Notes: generated by a model from the letters alone, not told the origin. 64,000 nt of DNA from Cladochytrium replicatum (GCA_025526935.1 JAHLKD010000007.1:186001-250000); one strand, 5' to 3'; shown: positions 49,505 through 62,297, counted from the stretch's first letter. A program made the numbers and translations.

Positions 49505-52258
49505 AGACGTGCTTGATGACTCGAACGATGAAATCGACAACGATGATACTGCCACTCCTGGTGATCAGGTACTGGATCAACAAATCTATATATTTTTATC
49601 GCTCTGATCAGAGTAGTTCAGAAAGCACTGGTGGCGGAACTCGAGAAGTTAATGAAAGGCACGCTGAAACTAGATCCGAAACGTTCGGTCGTTCCTGATG
49701 CAGAGGACGAGCCCGAAGATGATGAAGATGGCGAAGATAACGAGCAACAATCTGAAGAAGAAGATGATGACGAAGATGAAAAAGTATGCGACGATGAAGG
49801 CGACGATGAGGAGGATGTGGAGGATGTGGACGACAACTCGGACGAATTCATCCAACACAAGCCGTCAAGAAAATCAGCGTCGAAATCTGGAGATGCGAAG
49901 CCCATGCTCTCCTCTCTTGTTGGAAACACGACCCCTCTGCCAGCTTCCATCGCTTCTCGCTACATAGTCCCTCCCAATCCGCAGTGGCACACAATCACCC
50001 TCCCAAAACTCTCGCCTGGAACAAAGGTTCTCTCCTCTGCCGACGTATCCAAAATCTATGCCCGTGCATCGACTCTCTTCGAAACAGATACAGCAGCCCA
50101 CGCCAAGCACAAACGCATGTCGCACTCGGATCGTGCCTTTGTTTCCACGGTTCTGAAATCGGGTACTGTGACCGATAAAGTGTCCGCACTCACTCTCCTT
50201 ATCCAAGATTCTCCGTTGCACAGTCTTCCGTTTCTGCGCACCAACTTGCTGAACAACATGGCGCGCATAAAGACAAGGAGAGAAACTTTGCTTGCTGTGG
50301 ATGCTATCGTTGATTTTTTTGTTGGGACAATCTTGCCAGATAGAAAGATTAAGTATAGACTCTGAGCGGACAGTTGTTTTGTGAGGTTTACTCACCCTAC
50401 TTGTTAATTACTTCCGTGATCAGCCGCTGAATGGCCCATGTCACCGATCAACATCTCGTGGTATGGTTCTACGAGGATTCCATCAAGAATATTTACTTTG
50501 AGTTCATCCAACTCCTAGAGGTACGTAACGAGTGGTACCAACCTCTTCTCATAGTTCAACTCAACCCAATCGTGTTTTGCAGTTTCGACCAGCACATGAA
50601 CACCATCTTCAGCCACCAACATCTCCAACTTCTCAACTGCAGTCCACGCCCTCACCCTCGTCTTCTCAGTCCAATCTTCCCGCTCCTCCCTCTCCGACCG
50701 TTTCTACCGCACCCTCTACTCCACGCTCTTCGACCCTCGCCTCCCCTCGTCCTCAAAACACGCTCAATATCTCAACCTTCTCTACCGTTCCCTCCGTGCC
50801 GACGTGCGCAGATAGCGCGTCGCGGCATTCGTAAAGCGCAGGGTGCAGTTCTGCGCTGGTTTAGCTACGGAAGTCGCGATCGTGTGTGCGTGCTTGTTTA
50901 TGACTGGACAGTTGCTGAAAGAGCGCGCCGAGGTTCGAGCGCTCGTGAAGATTGGGGAGGCTGGGGCGGATGAGGAAGTGACGTACATTGATGCAGACAA
51001 AGTTGATGAGAGTGCGAAGGGGGAGAGGGATGATGAGGATGGGGATGAGGAGGAGGAAGGTGTGATGATGATGAAGCAAAGACATACTCTGACTCTTACG
51101 ATCGCCGGAAACGCGATCCTTTGTACGCGAACGCAGATAAATCCTGTCTTTGGGAACTGGTGAGTTGCAAGTTGGTAAAGTGAAACTCAATTACATCAGC
51201 TCATTTTGCTCGCTTAGATCGCATTCGCAGCACACTACCACCCCACAATCTCTCTGTACGCCCGCACCATCCTCTCCAGCTCACCCATCCCTTTTCCCGC
51301 AACGGCTCGTACGACCCGCTCCAGAACCACACACTCATGCGATTTCTCGAGCGGCTCGTGTACAAGAAGCCCAAGCGCGTCGCGAGCGCATATAAAGGGG
51401 CTTCACTCATGCAGGCCAAACTCGACGGCGGCAGTGCGGCAGAAGACGGTTTGCTTGTCGGCGGAAGGCGCCGTCGTGGAGTGGTTGTGGTAAGGATGAC
51501 GGCCGAGTTATCCGTTATCTTGGAGGAGGTGTCCCTGTCAACGAGGCGACCTCAATGAAGAAGGTTGGGGATATTTCTGTTGACGAGGTAGATAGAGCTT
51601 GCGATTGACATGCCTGTAGTGCTAATATATATCTGCTCCCTTTATGAAGATGTTTTTCTACCAATACTTTCGAGAGCGGAATGCGAAGAAGCCGCTTTCT
51701 CGCAAGAAACGTGGCAATGGTGAGGGTGGTGATTTAGACGGAGACGGCGGAAGCGATTTTGATGAGGATGAGGTGTGGAAGGCAATGTGGAAGCGCACGG
51801 GGGTCAAAGTGGACGAACCTGACAAAGAGGACGAAGATGACACGCTTGATGACGAGTTAGTAAAAGGGATGGCGGACGACGATGATGACGAAGACATCGT
51901 TGATGATCCAGATGGTAATGAACATGAATGACAATGACACCGAGGTGGGTGCCATGGACGATCTAGGCTGGGACGAAGACGGGGACATGGATGAGGAGGA
52001 TATGGATGAAGGAGGTGACATGGACATTGGGATGATGGGGTCCGAAGAGGGATCCAATGACGACATGGAGCTCATGATCCAAGCATCTGACGAAGAATCT
52101 GAGAAGAAGGAGAAGAAGGAAGATGCATCGAAACGAGGATCAAAGCTTGCAGAGAGGGCTACAAAGCTTGGTTACAAAGGCGACTTTGAAATGATGTTTG
52201 CAGACGCGTCCGAGTTTGAGAAGTTGATGGAGCCTCGTCGTTCAACGTGGTTCATTTG
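49505..52258 (+). pseudogene. Decayed CEBPZ/NOC1 (MAK21) ribosome-biogenesis factor
   Basis: Pieces in family order are spread over three frames. They are an acidic N-terminus after VVQKALVAELEKLMKGTLKL (from about 49617); TPLPASIASRYIVPP and SDRAFVSTVLKSGT with LPDRKIKY (to about 50360); VVWFYEDSIKNIYFEFIQLLE (about 50460-50520); FSTAVHALTLVFSV with SDRFYRTLYSTLFDP (about 50625-50730); VAAFVKRRVQF (about 50820); SLYARTILSSSPI then LMRFLERLVYKKPK (51190-51380); MFFYQYFRERNAKK (51646); and FEMMFADASEFEKLME (52190). Defects include an in-frame TAG at 50813-50815, phase changes near 50360-50430, 51280, 51480 and 51910, and loss of the NKLGD-containing middle between about 50520 and 50620. NOC1 is normally essential for 60S assembly, so an intact copy should exist elsewhere unless these are assembly errors. 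Confidence 0.75.
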
Positions 52259-52640
52259 AGTGAGTGTGGCTTTGTGATGAATTTGCTTTCTAGCGAAATG
52301 TCAAAGCCACTGGATATTTTCTGCTCTACAAATTCAAGGTCGAGCTGTGCGCTAATCTGGGACAACAACGGGTCTGATGAGCTGCTGACGCGTGTGCGCA
52401 ACCTGCGGGTCGCTGTGTACGCTCCCTTTCACTCGGCGTACTAAAGAATTTTGCGGACAACGATTAAAATCTATTGGCGTGGGCTTATGTATTAGATGCG
52501 GATTGACGGCTTTAAGTGGAAAGAATAACGGCCGACTAGCCAAGCGTGTCAAATTACGTCGAGAATATCACATAATGATCTCGAGGGAAGTGAGATTCGC
52601 ACTGATGTATTCATACAAAATTATCGCAGATACCACAAAA
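52259..52640. other. Intergenic region between the CEBPZ relic and the ABC1K gene
   Basis: These 380 bases hold the 3' flank of the convergent minus-strand gene. Nothing is recognised. Confidence 0.5.
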
Positions 52641-55600
52641 TCATAATATCGCCATGGTAGTTTCTGTCCTGCCAAACGATCCACCATCGCGGCCCTCGAC
52701 ATCCCACTCGGCCACCGAGAAACCACAAAGACGGCCCGCAACGAGTCCAAGAACTTTCGCAGTTGTTACACCAGACTGTCCAGTCTTGGGGTCAACAATG
52801 CTGAGGTTATTGACAACGATCGCAATGCTCGTCTGAGACTTCGGATCCGCTAGCGCTAGCGACCCTCCCAATCCACCGTGTCCAATACCAATACGCTTTT
52901 CTCCACTTCCGTCAGCTGGAACAATTGTAAAGCGCTTGAATCCGCCTTCCCAGCCCCAACCATTGTCTGTCAGGATACCGTCCAAAGTACTGGACGTAAT
53001 GAAGGGTGAGTCCAGTTGAATGGCGCTCTGGTAGAATTGTGCTAGGGCACGGGCTGATCCGTTCCCGTTTCCGGCTGGAATCACCGCTCTTCGAACACGG
53101 AGGTGATTAAAGAACGTCTCATTGGAAAATATCAGATAAGGTTTCTTGCAAGGACGGAGAGACTCACCGGGTTGGCCGCCAAAGGATTAAGGCCCGGACT
53201 GACGGGCAAAGATCCTCCATCGCCATCTGCATCAAACAGGTTGAGCGGAACTTCTGGTCCCTCCTCCACAGATGGTGCTGCAGTGGAGCTCGACTCATCC
53301 GCACTCTGCGTGCCTTTGAACTGAGTCATTACTCCTTTAGCGTTTGCCCCTCCTTGTGGTGCAAATCGCGCCATGGCGGGCATTTCTCTGAACTTCATCA
53401 AAATGGCCTTCAGTTCACTGACATCCCAAGTCACGCTCGCAAGTCGCGACTCTTCGCCAACCGGCACACCGAAAAACATCTCATCAGAGATACCCAAGGG
53501 TTTCAGAACACGCTCCGTAACCAACTGCACGAACCCATTGAAAGGCTGCTTTCGTACATTCGGGAATGGTGATGGGGTTTTGGGAGTCTCGGGGACGGTG
53601 ATGTACCCATACTGCAGTGCGATTTTCTCGGCCAAACAGCCAACAAGCCACCCGAAAGACAAAGTATGGTAGCCCCACGCCTTCGGCACCGTGTTTTCGT
53701 CACCATCTGGATCCCCCGCTGGCTCAAAATCTTCCATAAGCTTCCTCATCGCTTCCCAGTCGACGATCGAGAACGCGTCCCTTGCATACTCTGCATTCGC
53801 GGCGTTCTGGAGACCTGCTTTGTGTGCGAGAACGTGTGTGATCGTTGTCTTTTCTTTCCATGCTTTCGCTTGACCCTTCACGCGCGCGGCATACTCTGGC
53901 CAGTACTTAATAACCGCGTCGTCATAGTGAATGTGGCGATCTTTGGGGAAGCGGGTGCGAATGTCGTTGATGAGCCAGTGTAAGGCAGAAGCCGCAACAG
54001 GTTTTCCAGCAGAAAACACCGGGAAGATCGTGTTTGATTCGACAGGTCGAGGATCATAGGTTCCGAGCATTCCGGCAGTAAAATCAAGAAGTGGCTTTCC
54101 GCTTCGGATAACAGAGACCTGTAGACCAAGAATATCGCCGTTGTCGATCATACTCTTCACCATATCATGAAGATCATCACGGACTTTCGCAACCTGTTCG
54201 TCTTCGCCTTCCTTCGTCGCACCGGTCGAGTCGTGAAGAAGCTTGCCGTACTTTGATGTCTCTCCCTGGACCGTTTTCAAGTAGTGCTTAGCAAACGGCA
54301 CCATCAACTCGATGTATGACACGTTGCTTCCAAGAGACAGGCACACTCCACGAAGAAGCTGAATGACCCGGCCAAAGAAGATTAGCACTCCCGGGAATGC
54401 ATTCTGTGTTCCCTGCTTCTTCTTGGTCTCTTTTTCCTTCGCCGCAGCCTTCTTCTGCTTCGCCTGGTCTTCCTTCCTCTTTGCAGCGTTCGCTTCCCTT
54501 TCTTTCCGAAGATCATCAGCTTCTTTCCGAGCATCTTCCATGTTTGAAGAAGGTCTGAAAATTCTTTGCACTATCTCCATCGCCTCCTCTGGGTAGTCGC
54601 TCAGAGAGGTGCCTTCCGGTCCGGAGATACTGAGCCCCATCTCTTGCAAACCTGAAAGCAAGGTAGCGTAATCCAACGACTCTGCCGCTAGTATCATTTT
54701 GCATAAAGCCATAGCTTCTGATGGTGTTGCTCGTCTTGTCAGACCGAAGTCGAGCAGAACAGGCATGTAGATGGTTCTGCTAGTATCAGTGGGGTCCGTA
54801 TCACGAGCAACAAGGAAGTTTCCTGGATGCTAATTAATGATTATGATTAGCTGGGACAAGAATTCCAGTGGCCCGTACGACGTACCGGATCAGAATTCCA
54901 GAATCCGATAGTGAACAACTGGAATGCATACGCTTTCACAATATTGTTCACAATAAAGTCAACATCGATCGATTCTCGGGCGTACGCATCCTTATCGAGG
55001 ATCTTGAATCCATCGATATATTTCATGGTGAGAACCTTCTTGGTAACAAGGGGTCCCACTGGGTCCGCGAATGCACAAGTAATCTCCAAAGACTCATCTT
55101 TCTGATCGCGTTTGTGGAAGCTTCTGGAGTGCTGGAATGTTGCGTCACGAATGGTTTCCGTGCTCTCAGTTTCGATGGTGAAATCCAGCTCCTTTGGAAC
55201 TTCAGTTGCCCATTCGTTCACAATAACTCTGAAATCCCAGTCCGGTTCTGCCCATGCGATAAGTCGGATCAAGAAGTCCAAGTCAACGAGATCCTGCAAC
55301 ACCTAACAATAGAATTCAAATAATAAAGAAAAAGTAAACGACGGTGAATTGCAACACCCACCTTCTCTCGCACGTTGTGATGTTGCACCTTAATCACAAC
55401 ACTCATCCCAGCATAAGGCGCAAGATCTCTCTGGAGACGCTGAACCGCGCTATCGCGTGCTGCTTCAGGAATCATTGGATGCGCATCAATGTTCACCGCT
55501 GATCCCGTTGCGCCGAAGTCCGTTCGAATGGTAGCACGATGCACTTGTGCGATTGAAGCAGTGGCGATTGGTTTTTCTTGGAAATTTTCATAGATTATGT

Positions 55601-56198
55601 CAATCGATGGTATCCCGAGTTCTGCACAAATTGTTGCTTTTGTAACATCAATGGGACGTTCGGGGACCGAATCTTGAAGCCTCATGAAATACTTCACCCA
55701 CGGTGCAGGGAGAACGTCTCCACGCGTAGATAGATACTGTCCAGCTGATCATGCGTCGTTAGAATCATCGCGCACTGAAATGATGGATTGTACTGACCTT
55801 TGATCCAGAGCCCTTGCAGGCTAACGATCGCCTTATATAACATAAGTGCGTTCCTTTCATGAACCGCTTCCCAAAACTCGTCTTCTTTCTCCTAACGCCT
55901 CAAGTCAGCCGTCATGTTGGTTGCTAAGAACTTTGGTACCTTTATCGCTGCAATCTGTGACTCAAACTCAGTCTGGCGTTCCGCGTCACCTGCGTCGAAC
56001 TTTTCTTTGGAAGGTCTCGCAAACAGAGCTTTCCCTCTCCAGTCCGCATACTTGTAGCTGGTGACAAGTCGATGAATGACAACTTTTTGAATTGGGTCGT
56101 GATTACCTGACGTATATCCTTGCAGCCAGCTGGAATATGTATATGCGGCGAAAGAAGAGGTATACTGCCGTCCATGCCCTGGCCATTGCTGTCGCCAT
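52641..56198 (-). CDS. ABC1/UbiB-family kinase fused to a serine beta-lactamase-like domain (1,080 aa, 7 exons)
   Basis: Minus-strand exons are 56198-56107, 56057-55940, 55891-55798, 55744-55362, 55302-54886, 54829-53168 and 53117-52641; phases close. The kinase half has the family KxGQ motif (K-AGQYLSTRGDVLP across an intron), an Ala-rich loop variant IATASIAQVHRA, MSVVIKVQHHNV, PKELDF, HPGNFLVARD and DFGLTRR. After a Lys/Glu-rich linker (about residues 645-695) comes a class C/PBP-like domain with SAGK (S-x-x-K) in FPVFSAGKPVAAS, AHKAGL, YHTLSFGWL (Tyr kept, usual Asn replaced by Thr), VRRAVIPAGNGNGSARALA and HGGLGGS. Similar ABC1-beta-lactamase fusions are known from plants and algae (Arabidopsis At5g24810). 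ABC1 kinases act in quinone/lipid metabolism of mitochondria and plastids. An alternative upstream start lies at 56300. Confidence 0.9.
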
Positions 56199-56446
56199 CT
56201 TGCAATCAGTGCTCAAGTTCGCGTTTTTATCTTTCCGCCAAATTGTTCCACTTTTACCCCCAAATTTTCCGCTGAAACCATCGGTTTTTGGTGACGACAA
56301 AATATACTCTTATAAAATCCGTTTAGAACTTGCTGATGTTCCATTCCCTTCAAGACTACAAAGAAACTAAAACATGGAAGTTAAAGAAGCAACCTTGTCG
56401 TTTGGTATTTAAATTCCCAGGAAAGCGGAGGTTGTGTTGGGTTTTA

Positions 56447-57461
56447 TTATGCAAGATAAATACTATCAAAACTCAGTGGAAGCATGTATTCCGTAAACCT
56501 ATTTCGAGGATATATTAGTCCAACCAGAAAGATCCCTTCACCCCACTTACTTTGCTCGTGGACCTCCATCTCATGTTTTTTGAACGCGTTCAACTCTTCA
56601 CGGATGTGAACTTTCATGCTGGGAGTGAGTTTTCGGAATGTCGCGTTCGAGTCTGGCTTTCTGTTGTATTCGGACTTCCTGAACGTGGTAACTACCTCAA
56701 CCGTTTCGTTGAACTCTAGTGCCCTCCGAACGATTGGGTTTTCTTCATTCGGTCGATCACGAAGTTTGTGGTCCAGTGATAATTCCAACTGAGCACGCTT
56801 GAGTCGTTCCTGGGTCGCAGCAAGTGATGGATCTATATCGGTTGCTGAAGAGGAACATTAGATTGCATATGGTCAAAGTCGATTAAGATTCATTATTATT
56901 TGGATACCTTTCAGAATGTTCACACCTTCCAGTTCTGACTTTTCCGGTCGGCGTTTCAAACAAGATTTTAACTTGGCAGAGCGCTCGTCAAAATTGATGC
57001 TCTTCTCGAGCCCAGTTGCAGACTGATCAAGTGATTCGCTGCTGTCCACTAAACACAAAAACATGAAAATTTCATACGATCGTTTCGCGCACTACTGCGA
57101 CCAACCTCTCAGAATGTTTCTCAGCTTCAGATCCACCTTTGAAGGACGCCGAGCAAGTTTTCGATTCAAAGCCTCGTTAGCTTTTTCCTTCTCCAGAGCC
57201 ATTTTCGCTTGGATAATTGATGGCGATACACTCAGCTCGTCCTCTTTTTTACAAAAATGTCTAGAAAGAGATCCAAACCACATTAATGCGCGTCGACATT
57301 ACCTCTCAGAATATTCCTTTGAACAAGGTCATCCCTCTCCGTCCTCTTCGAAAGCTTCTTGCCGAGCTCTTTGGCCAATTCCAGTTATGCGTTGAACGGT
57401 CGGAACTCCACGTTACCTCCTTACCAAGCACTTTATCTTGCAAACCCTGTGTTTCGACCAT
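56447..57461 (-). CDS. RPEL-repeat protein (about 259 aa, 5 exons, four RPEL motifs)
   Basis: Minus-strand exons are 57461-57425, 57368-57303, 57243-57106, 57048-56908 and 56844-56447. Four RPEL-type motifs are visible: LGKKLSKRTERDDLVQRNIL, LNRKLARRPSKVDLKLRNIL, LKSCLKRRPEKSELEGVNIL and LDHKLRDRPNEENPIVRRAL. RPEL motifs of the MRTF and Phactr families bind G-actin through the R-P and the following helix. The first three each end at an exon border with the same phase-1 split glycine codon. After the last motif the protein is charged (STMKVHIREELNAFKKHEME-like). The first exon (MVETQGLQ) and the 3' end are the least certain: a donor GTAAGT near 56550 allows a shorter C-terminus. The role is presumably actin-linked regulation. 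Confidence 0.75.
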
Positions 57462-57943
57462 CCCTTCTCGGGTTCCTTTCGAGCTTTTGTTTTTGGATTT
57501 GTGAATGGGTGCTGTTCTGCAACGCAAAGAAGTGCGAACGAGTTTTTTGGTGGTATGCGACTCTGATCCAGTTTACTCTGGTCGGTGCCTCGATGGTTGA
57601 CTTTCTCTACAATCGCGAAAGCAGTCACAGCTGTCCGAGAATAGCACATGGCTCTTTATATCACATATTTTGCCCGATCACCTGGTGTGTCATTACAATC
57701 ATTACCACACTGCTATTATTTTGTTCGCCAGCTAAAGCATCAGCACACAGCTTCCCGCAAAACATAGAAACGCAGATTAAACGTAACCCACAGCTTCTGA
57801 AACGAAACAAGCAATGCAACATTTACACGACAACTACGCAACTTCAAAAAGAAAATGAAGTATTGACACTTTCAAAATACTCTGGCCAGAAATTAAGGTT
57901 GATAGTCGCTGAAACTGAAATACCCACTTTTTAATGCCCCCTT

Positions 57944-60900
57944 TCACCGATCATAGGACCCATCTCCTGCCGGAGGACTGGGCGGACCGCGAAGATCAAA
58001 CTCAGACGGAAGCTGCCCCTCTTGCGCATTCAGCAACGGGGTCGTCAAACGGGAACCAACCGGCTGAGCAGGGGGAGCAGCAAGCGGGATGGGAGGCGAC
58101 GCGTTCGCAGATTTCTCAAGCGCCGATCGTGTTAGCGGCCCAAAGCCAATTGCAGCAGCAGCCATAGCTTCCACCAGATCATTAAGCTGAACCGGATTGA
58201 CAGTCTGTGCTCGCGCCACCGCCGCTTGTGCCTGTGCCTGTGCCTGTGCCTGTGCAGGAGTGCTGGCAATGGACGGTCCTCGCTCCATCCTCGGGCTTTC
58301 TGTCTCCTCTTCGAGTGCATTGAGCGGATTAGAAAGAGCTTGTCGGAGGAGTGCACGTCGTCGGATGTATTCTGGACCACTAATCTCGCAGGTCTCGAGC
58401 AATCGGTCCAGATATGCCTCGCCGAACTGGAGGGCAGATGCAACACCACCATCGGCTGACGATCGTCGGGTCGGACTTTCTCCGCTTCCAGAAGAGCTGA
58501 TGGTTCTGGTCCTGCTTTGTCCGACACTTACGAGGTTTTCAGCGCTCGTCCCGTGCGGACCGATCTGCGTCGCCGGCGAATTCGCATACTGCCGCTCTCG
58601 GAAGCTCCCGTGTACCGTTGTTCTAGGACTGGGAGACGAAGAGGTCAAAGTTCCAGGAGAACCACCCGTGGTATTCGTGGCTGCCACCGATGTGCCAGCC
58701 GATTTGCTAGTCGGATTGGCTCGAGGAATTGCTGGAGCGGCGTATGTGGTAGCAGCTGTATCACGACGACCAAAATCATCTACTTTGGACTGTTCTTCCG
58801 CTAGCGACGGCTCTGGCAGCGTTGTATCCGGCGAGTCTGACCAAGCACCGCTTCGACCGGAATGCATTTCTGTATCGATTCCGTACTTCTTTGCCAGATT
58901 ATGCTTTTCAGCAGCTGCTGTGTCGTCGGACGAGGTTTCTGCAATTGAGCCTGTTCTATGCTGCAACTTGCTGTCGTGTACGACATAGGCTGTAATAGAA
59001 TTTATGGGGAATGCGCCAGTTTGCCCAGTCGTCTCGTTCAAACCGAAAGCCCAACCATCCCCGAAAAAGTTGCTTGAAGTGACCACATCAGTTTTCTACC
59101 TAAATGAGTTGAGGTGTAAACTTACGTCACAGCAACAATATCATTGACCGACAATTGAATTTCATCCGGTTGACTGGGAGAGTAGGCTACGATGACGATA
59201 TGCTTTTCCTGGATAGAAATCTGCTCATAAATTGGCAACTCTTCGTCATTTTGTGATTGTCGTTCTGAGTGTGTGAGTTGTCGGTTCGATGAGCTTTCAA
59301 AATAACCAGAGTTTATCTCCGGCATATCAGCAGCCAATTTGATGTATTCCTGATGACGGGCATTGATCTCAGCCTTGATCGTGGCCAGCTCAGAAGAACC
59401 ACCATCCGAGTTTTGAGCCAACAGCAAGTTTGTGTACGTATCGAGAACGGTGTCAGTTTGTTCAAGATCCTGAGAGGGTTGTTCCATCTCCTCCAAAAAC
59501 TGGCGTAAAGTGACAGGGTCCAGTTCACCAATATTGGATGAGCTGACACCAAATATTGAAAGTCGGTTCAGCTGGTCTTCGGTCAACGATCCGTACTCAA
59601 TTTGCGGTGTGGGAACCGTAAATGTGATCGACTCCTGCATAGCCTGTTGGAATTGCTGCTCTTCAGACAAATTTGTCTCTTTCATGGATCTTTGAAGTGC
59701 CTCAATAAACTCAGGGTCTTCATTCGTAGCCCTGACGGGTGCAGGTTGTGCCGCATCCGTTAGAATTGATGAGTTTCCCACTGATTGTGAAGCCAATTCA
59801 GAGGCGGTGATCGCTTGCTTTACTGCAGCCTCTTCATCGAGAACACCGTTAAGCTCCGCAGCTCGTCTTTCCGCCTGTCGATGCTCCGAGTTTCCAGTGT
59901 CATGGGCCTGCGCATTTAGCAGGAGCTCAGGGTTTTCGTTCAATAGCTTCTCGCATGCTGCCACGGTCGCAGGCATAACAACACAGGGGAAGATAAGTTC
60001 CAAAGCCCCGGCATTCCGGAAAGTGACGTTCATCACGACGGAATGTGAGATCGAAAGCGAGCCCCATTTTCCTGAAGGATTGAGCCCCAGCACGGTGGCC
60101 TGCCCCGAGAATTTGCCTGCTGGCCAAAGGGGCGCCTTGAATCGGACCTTTGTAAGTTTCTCCCAAGTATGATTTACGCTCTGCTCCTGAGAAAAATTCC
60201 ATGTGAACACGCTTTTGTTGAGTTCGGTCGGGGGAAGCATTTGAAACGCAGTGCCACCGAATACGACATCCTCCATGAGGTCAACTCTCAGTCCGACCAC
60301 TTGTGCGTCAGACCTAGCATGCTCAAGATCGCGGTGAAGGAACTGATACGTGATTTCCCAGATTTCTCCGGCAACCAGCACTCTTGGAACAGAAACCGTA
60401 AATCTCACCTGTTTCGAAGTGAGTCAGACTGTGAATATGAAAATTAAACATCCCGTATCGGGATGCAAAAGTTCTCACCCCTTCTTGAGTTGTATCGGCA
60501 ACCGTATGCCATCCCTCCATGCCACTCGCATACAAAGCCAACACGGCCGGATCGAACCTAAAGATTCGAACTGGATGCGACTCTTCTAGCGGAGCGGTGA
60601 TATTCTCTTGCTTCAACGTGACCAGCAGACGATACTGCAGCCGACACCAGCGCTGCAAACGCTCAACAGAAAAGCTCGGTGGAACTTCATTGTTCTTATC
60701 CACAAAGACCGTGAAAGCAATGATCAGCTGGCGCTTTCCCGGAATGACGAGAGGCGGCTTGAGATGCATCACAGTCTCCCCCGAAGCTCCCTGCGTCAAT
60801 GTCGGTGAAACGATAGTGTTGAGGTTGGACAGATAAGCAACGATACTCGGCATCCCCATTCCACCACCGACACCGATCACATTCGGGTTGACAGCCTGAG

Positions 60901-61723
60901 CTTTCTTGGGAACAAGAAAGTCGTAGATTGGTTTGTTTATGTCGAGAGTAACGGACTCTTCTGTAATGGGTCGGCTTTCAACTTCGGCAATCTCTTTCAT
61001 AGTTCCAACTAGCCTCGCATCGATGCTCATTATAACCTTTGGACTGGATTCCTGTTTGAAACATGAAGAATTCATTCAAGAACTAAATTCTAGAACATAC
61101 CGGATTGGTGATTGTAATGAGCCCCTCCACGGCAAATTCACCAAGCCCTACAGGAGGTGCGGTTACTCTTATTTATACCTTACAAGGGGAAAGAATTGAC
61201 CAACCTGGGTACCCATGCAGATAACGAGTTGGAACTGTTAAATCGACATTAAGTGGTTTCACATTGCTCCATGGATTAAGTCCACGCAGCAGCCCTCCTA
61301 CACCCTCCTTGACTTGAGCAACAGCCTTTCCCTTGTCCATTTCGGCGGGGTTCCAATCAGTAGAGAATTCTTTGGCACGGATACACCGGAATGTGAAGGT
61401 CAACTGTAACTTTAATTACTGAGCCACTTGTGTGTGTATTCATATGAAAGAATTTTAGAAAAAAGGTAGAAATAAATGGTGGAAACCTCTGGAAAACGAA
61501 CTATCAGATGAAATGATGAAGGGTTTTGTATTTCCCGTAGAAATACTGTGCGAGTAACTCGAAGCACCGGCTCACCTTTTTGCGAACTGTTAAAGAGAGC
61601 CGCACCACCGTAACAAATATAGTCAGACGACGTACAAGGGACTGCATTTGATGAGGAAGAAGCGGGGGTATAATGGCGTAAACACCGATGTTCGTCCCTT
61701 TGGACAAAATATAATGACACCAT
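57944..61723 (-). CDS. Arrestin-like adaptor with two UIMs and a C-terminal-half SH3 domain (1,155 aa, 6 exons)
   Basis: Minus-strand exons are 61723-61487, 61403-61205, 61147-61101, 61051-60479, 60408-59126 and 59072-57944; they total 1,156 codons with stop. The N-terminal 550 residues have arrestin-like beta-sandwich text (LPVP-type LTVPTRYLHGYPG, GEFAVEGLITITNP, PPLVIPGKRQLIIAF, VRFTVSVPRVLVAGEIWEI, MNVTFRNAGALELIFPC). Then come two ubiquitin-interacting motifs, DPEFIEALQRSMKET and EEQQFQQAMQESI. An SH3 domain follows (HIVIVAYSPSQPDEIQLSVND, split by an intron, then NFFGDGWAFGLNETTGQ and GAFPINSI). The last 330 residues are Ser/Thr/Pro-rich with an (AQ)5 run. This suggests an endocytic or ESCRT-linked adaptor recognising ubiquitinated cargo. 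The first exon is the least certain part. Confidence 0.82.
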
Positions 61724-62297
61724 AAAAAAGTTTCTTATTTAAGTGGGAGTCTGGCGTAAGAACTTCAACCGAAGTAAGGCTGCTTAGAAGGAAGAAAAGG
61801 TGATAACAAGTTTTGACTGAAAGAGGGGAGTTGAAAACAAAGCATACTACTTATTGAAAACAGGCAAGAAGGCGACTAGTTCTCACATACGGCTGGAGAA
61901 TGAGAGTGAACACTGCTGCAGGAGAAAGAAAGAAAAAGGCCATACGACCAAAGTTGTTCAAAATGTCATTTGTCACCATCGAGGAATGCTCCGAGGTCAG
62001 TGACCTTACGATTTGTCCTTGAGAATTTGGAGTCCAAAAAGAGAGAAGGTGTGAAATAACCGGAGCGCCAAGAAAATGGTCGCGCAAACGATATTTCTCC
62101 CTGCCATTCTCTGGTGCAAAATCGAACTACGCAACCTGTAGCTACTTTTCGAGAAGACCCAAGTACGGATCTGTTAGGTGAAAAAGGGGTATCGGAAGGA
62201 ATAAAAGAGGAGAGAGAGCATTTGTTGAAAAAATGTAGGCGTCCCGAAGTTCAACTATTGAAATACAATCCGGATCTGAGAGGTTGGCGCCGTCGCA
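61724..62297. other. Intergenic region upstream of the arrestin-like gene
   Basis: These 574 bases hold the promoter side of the arrestin-like gene and the 3' flank of the zinc-finger gene. No gene is recognised. Confidence 0.45.
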
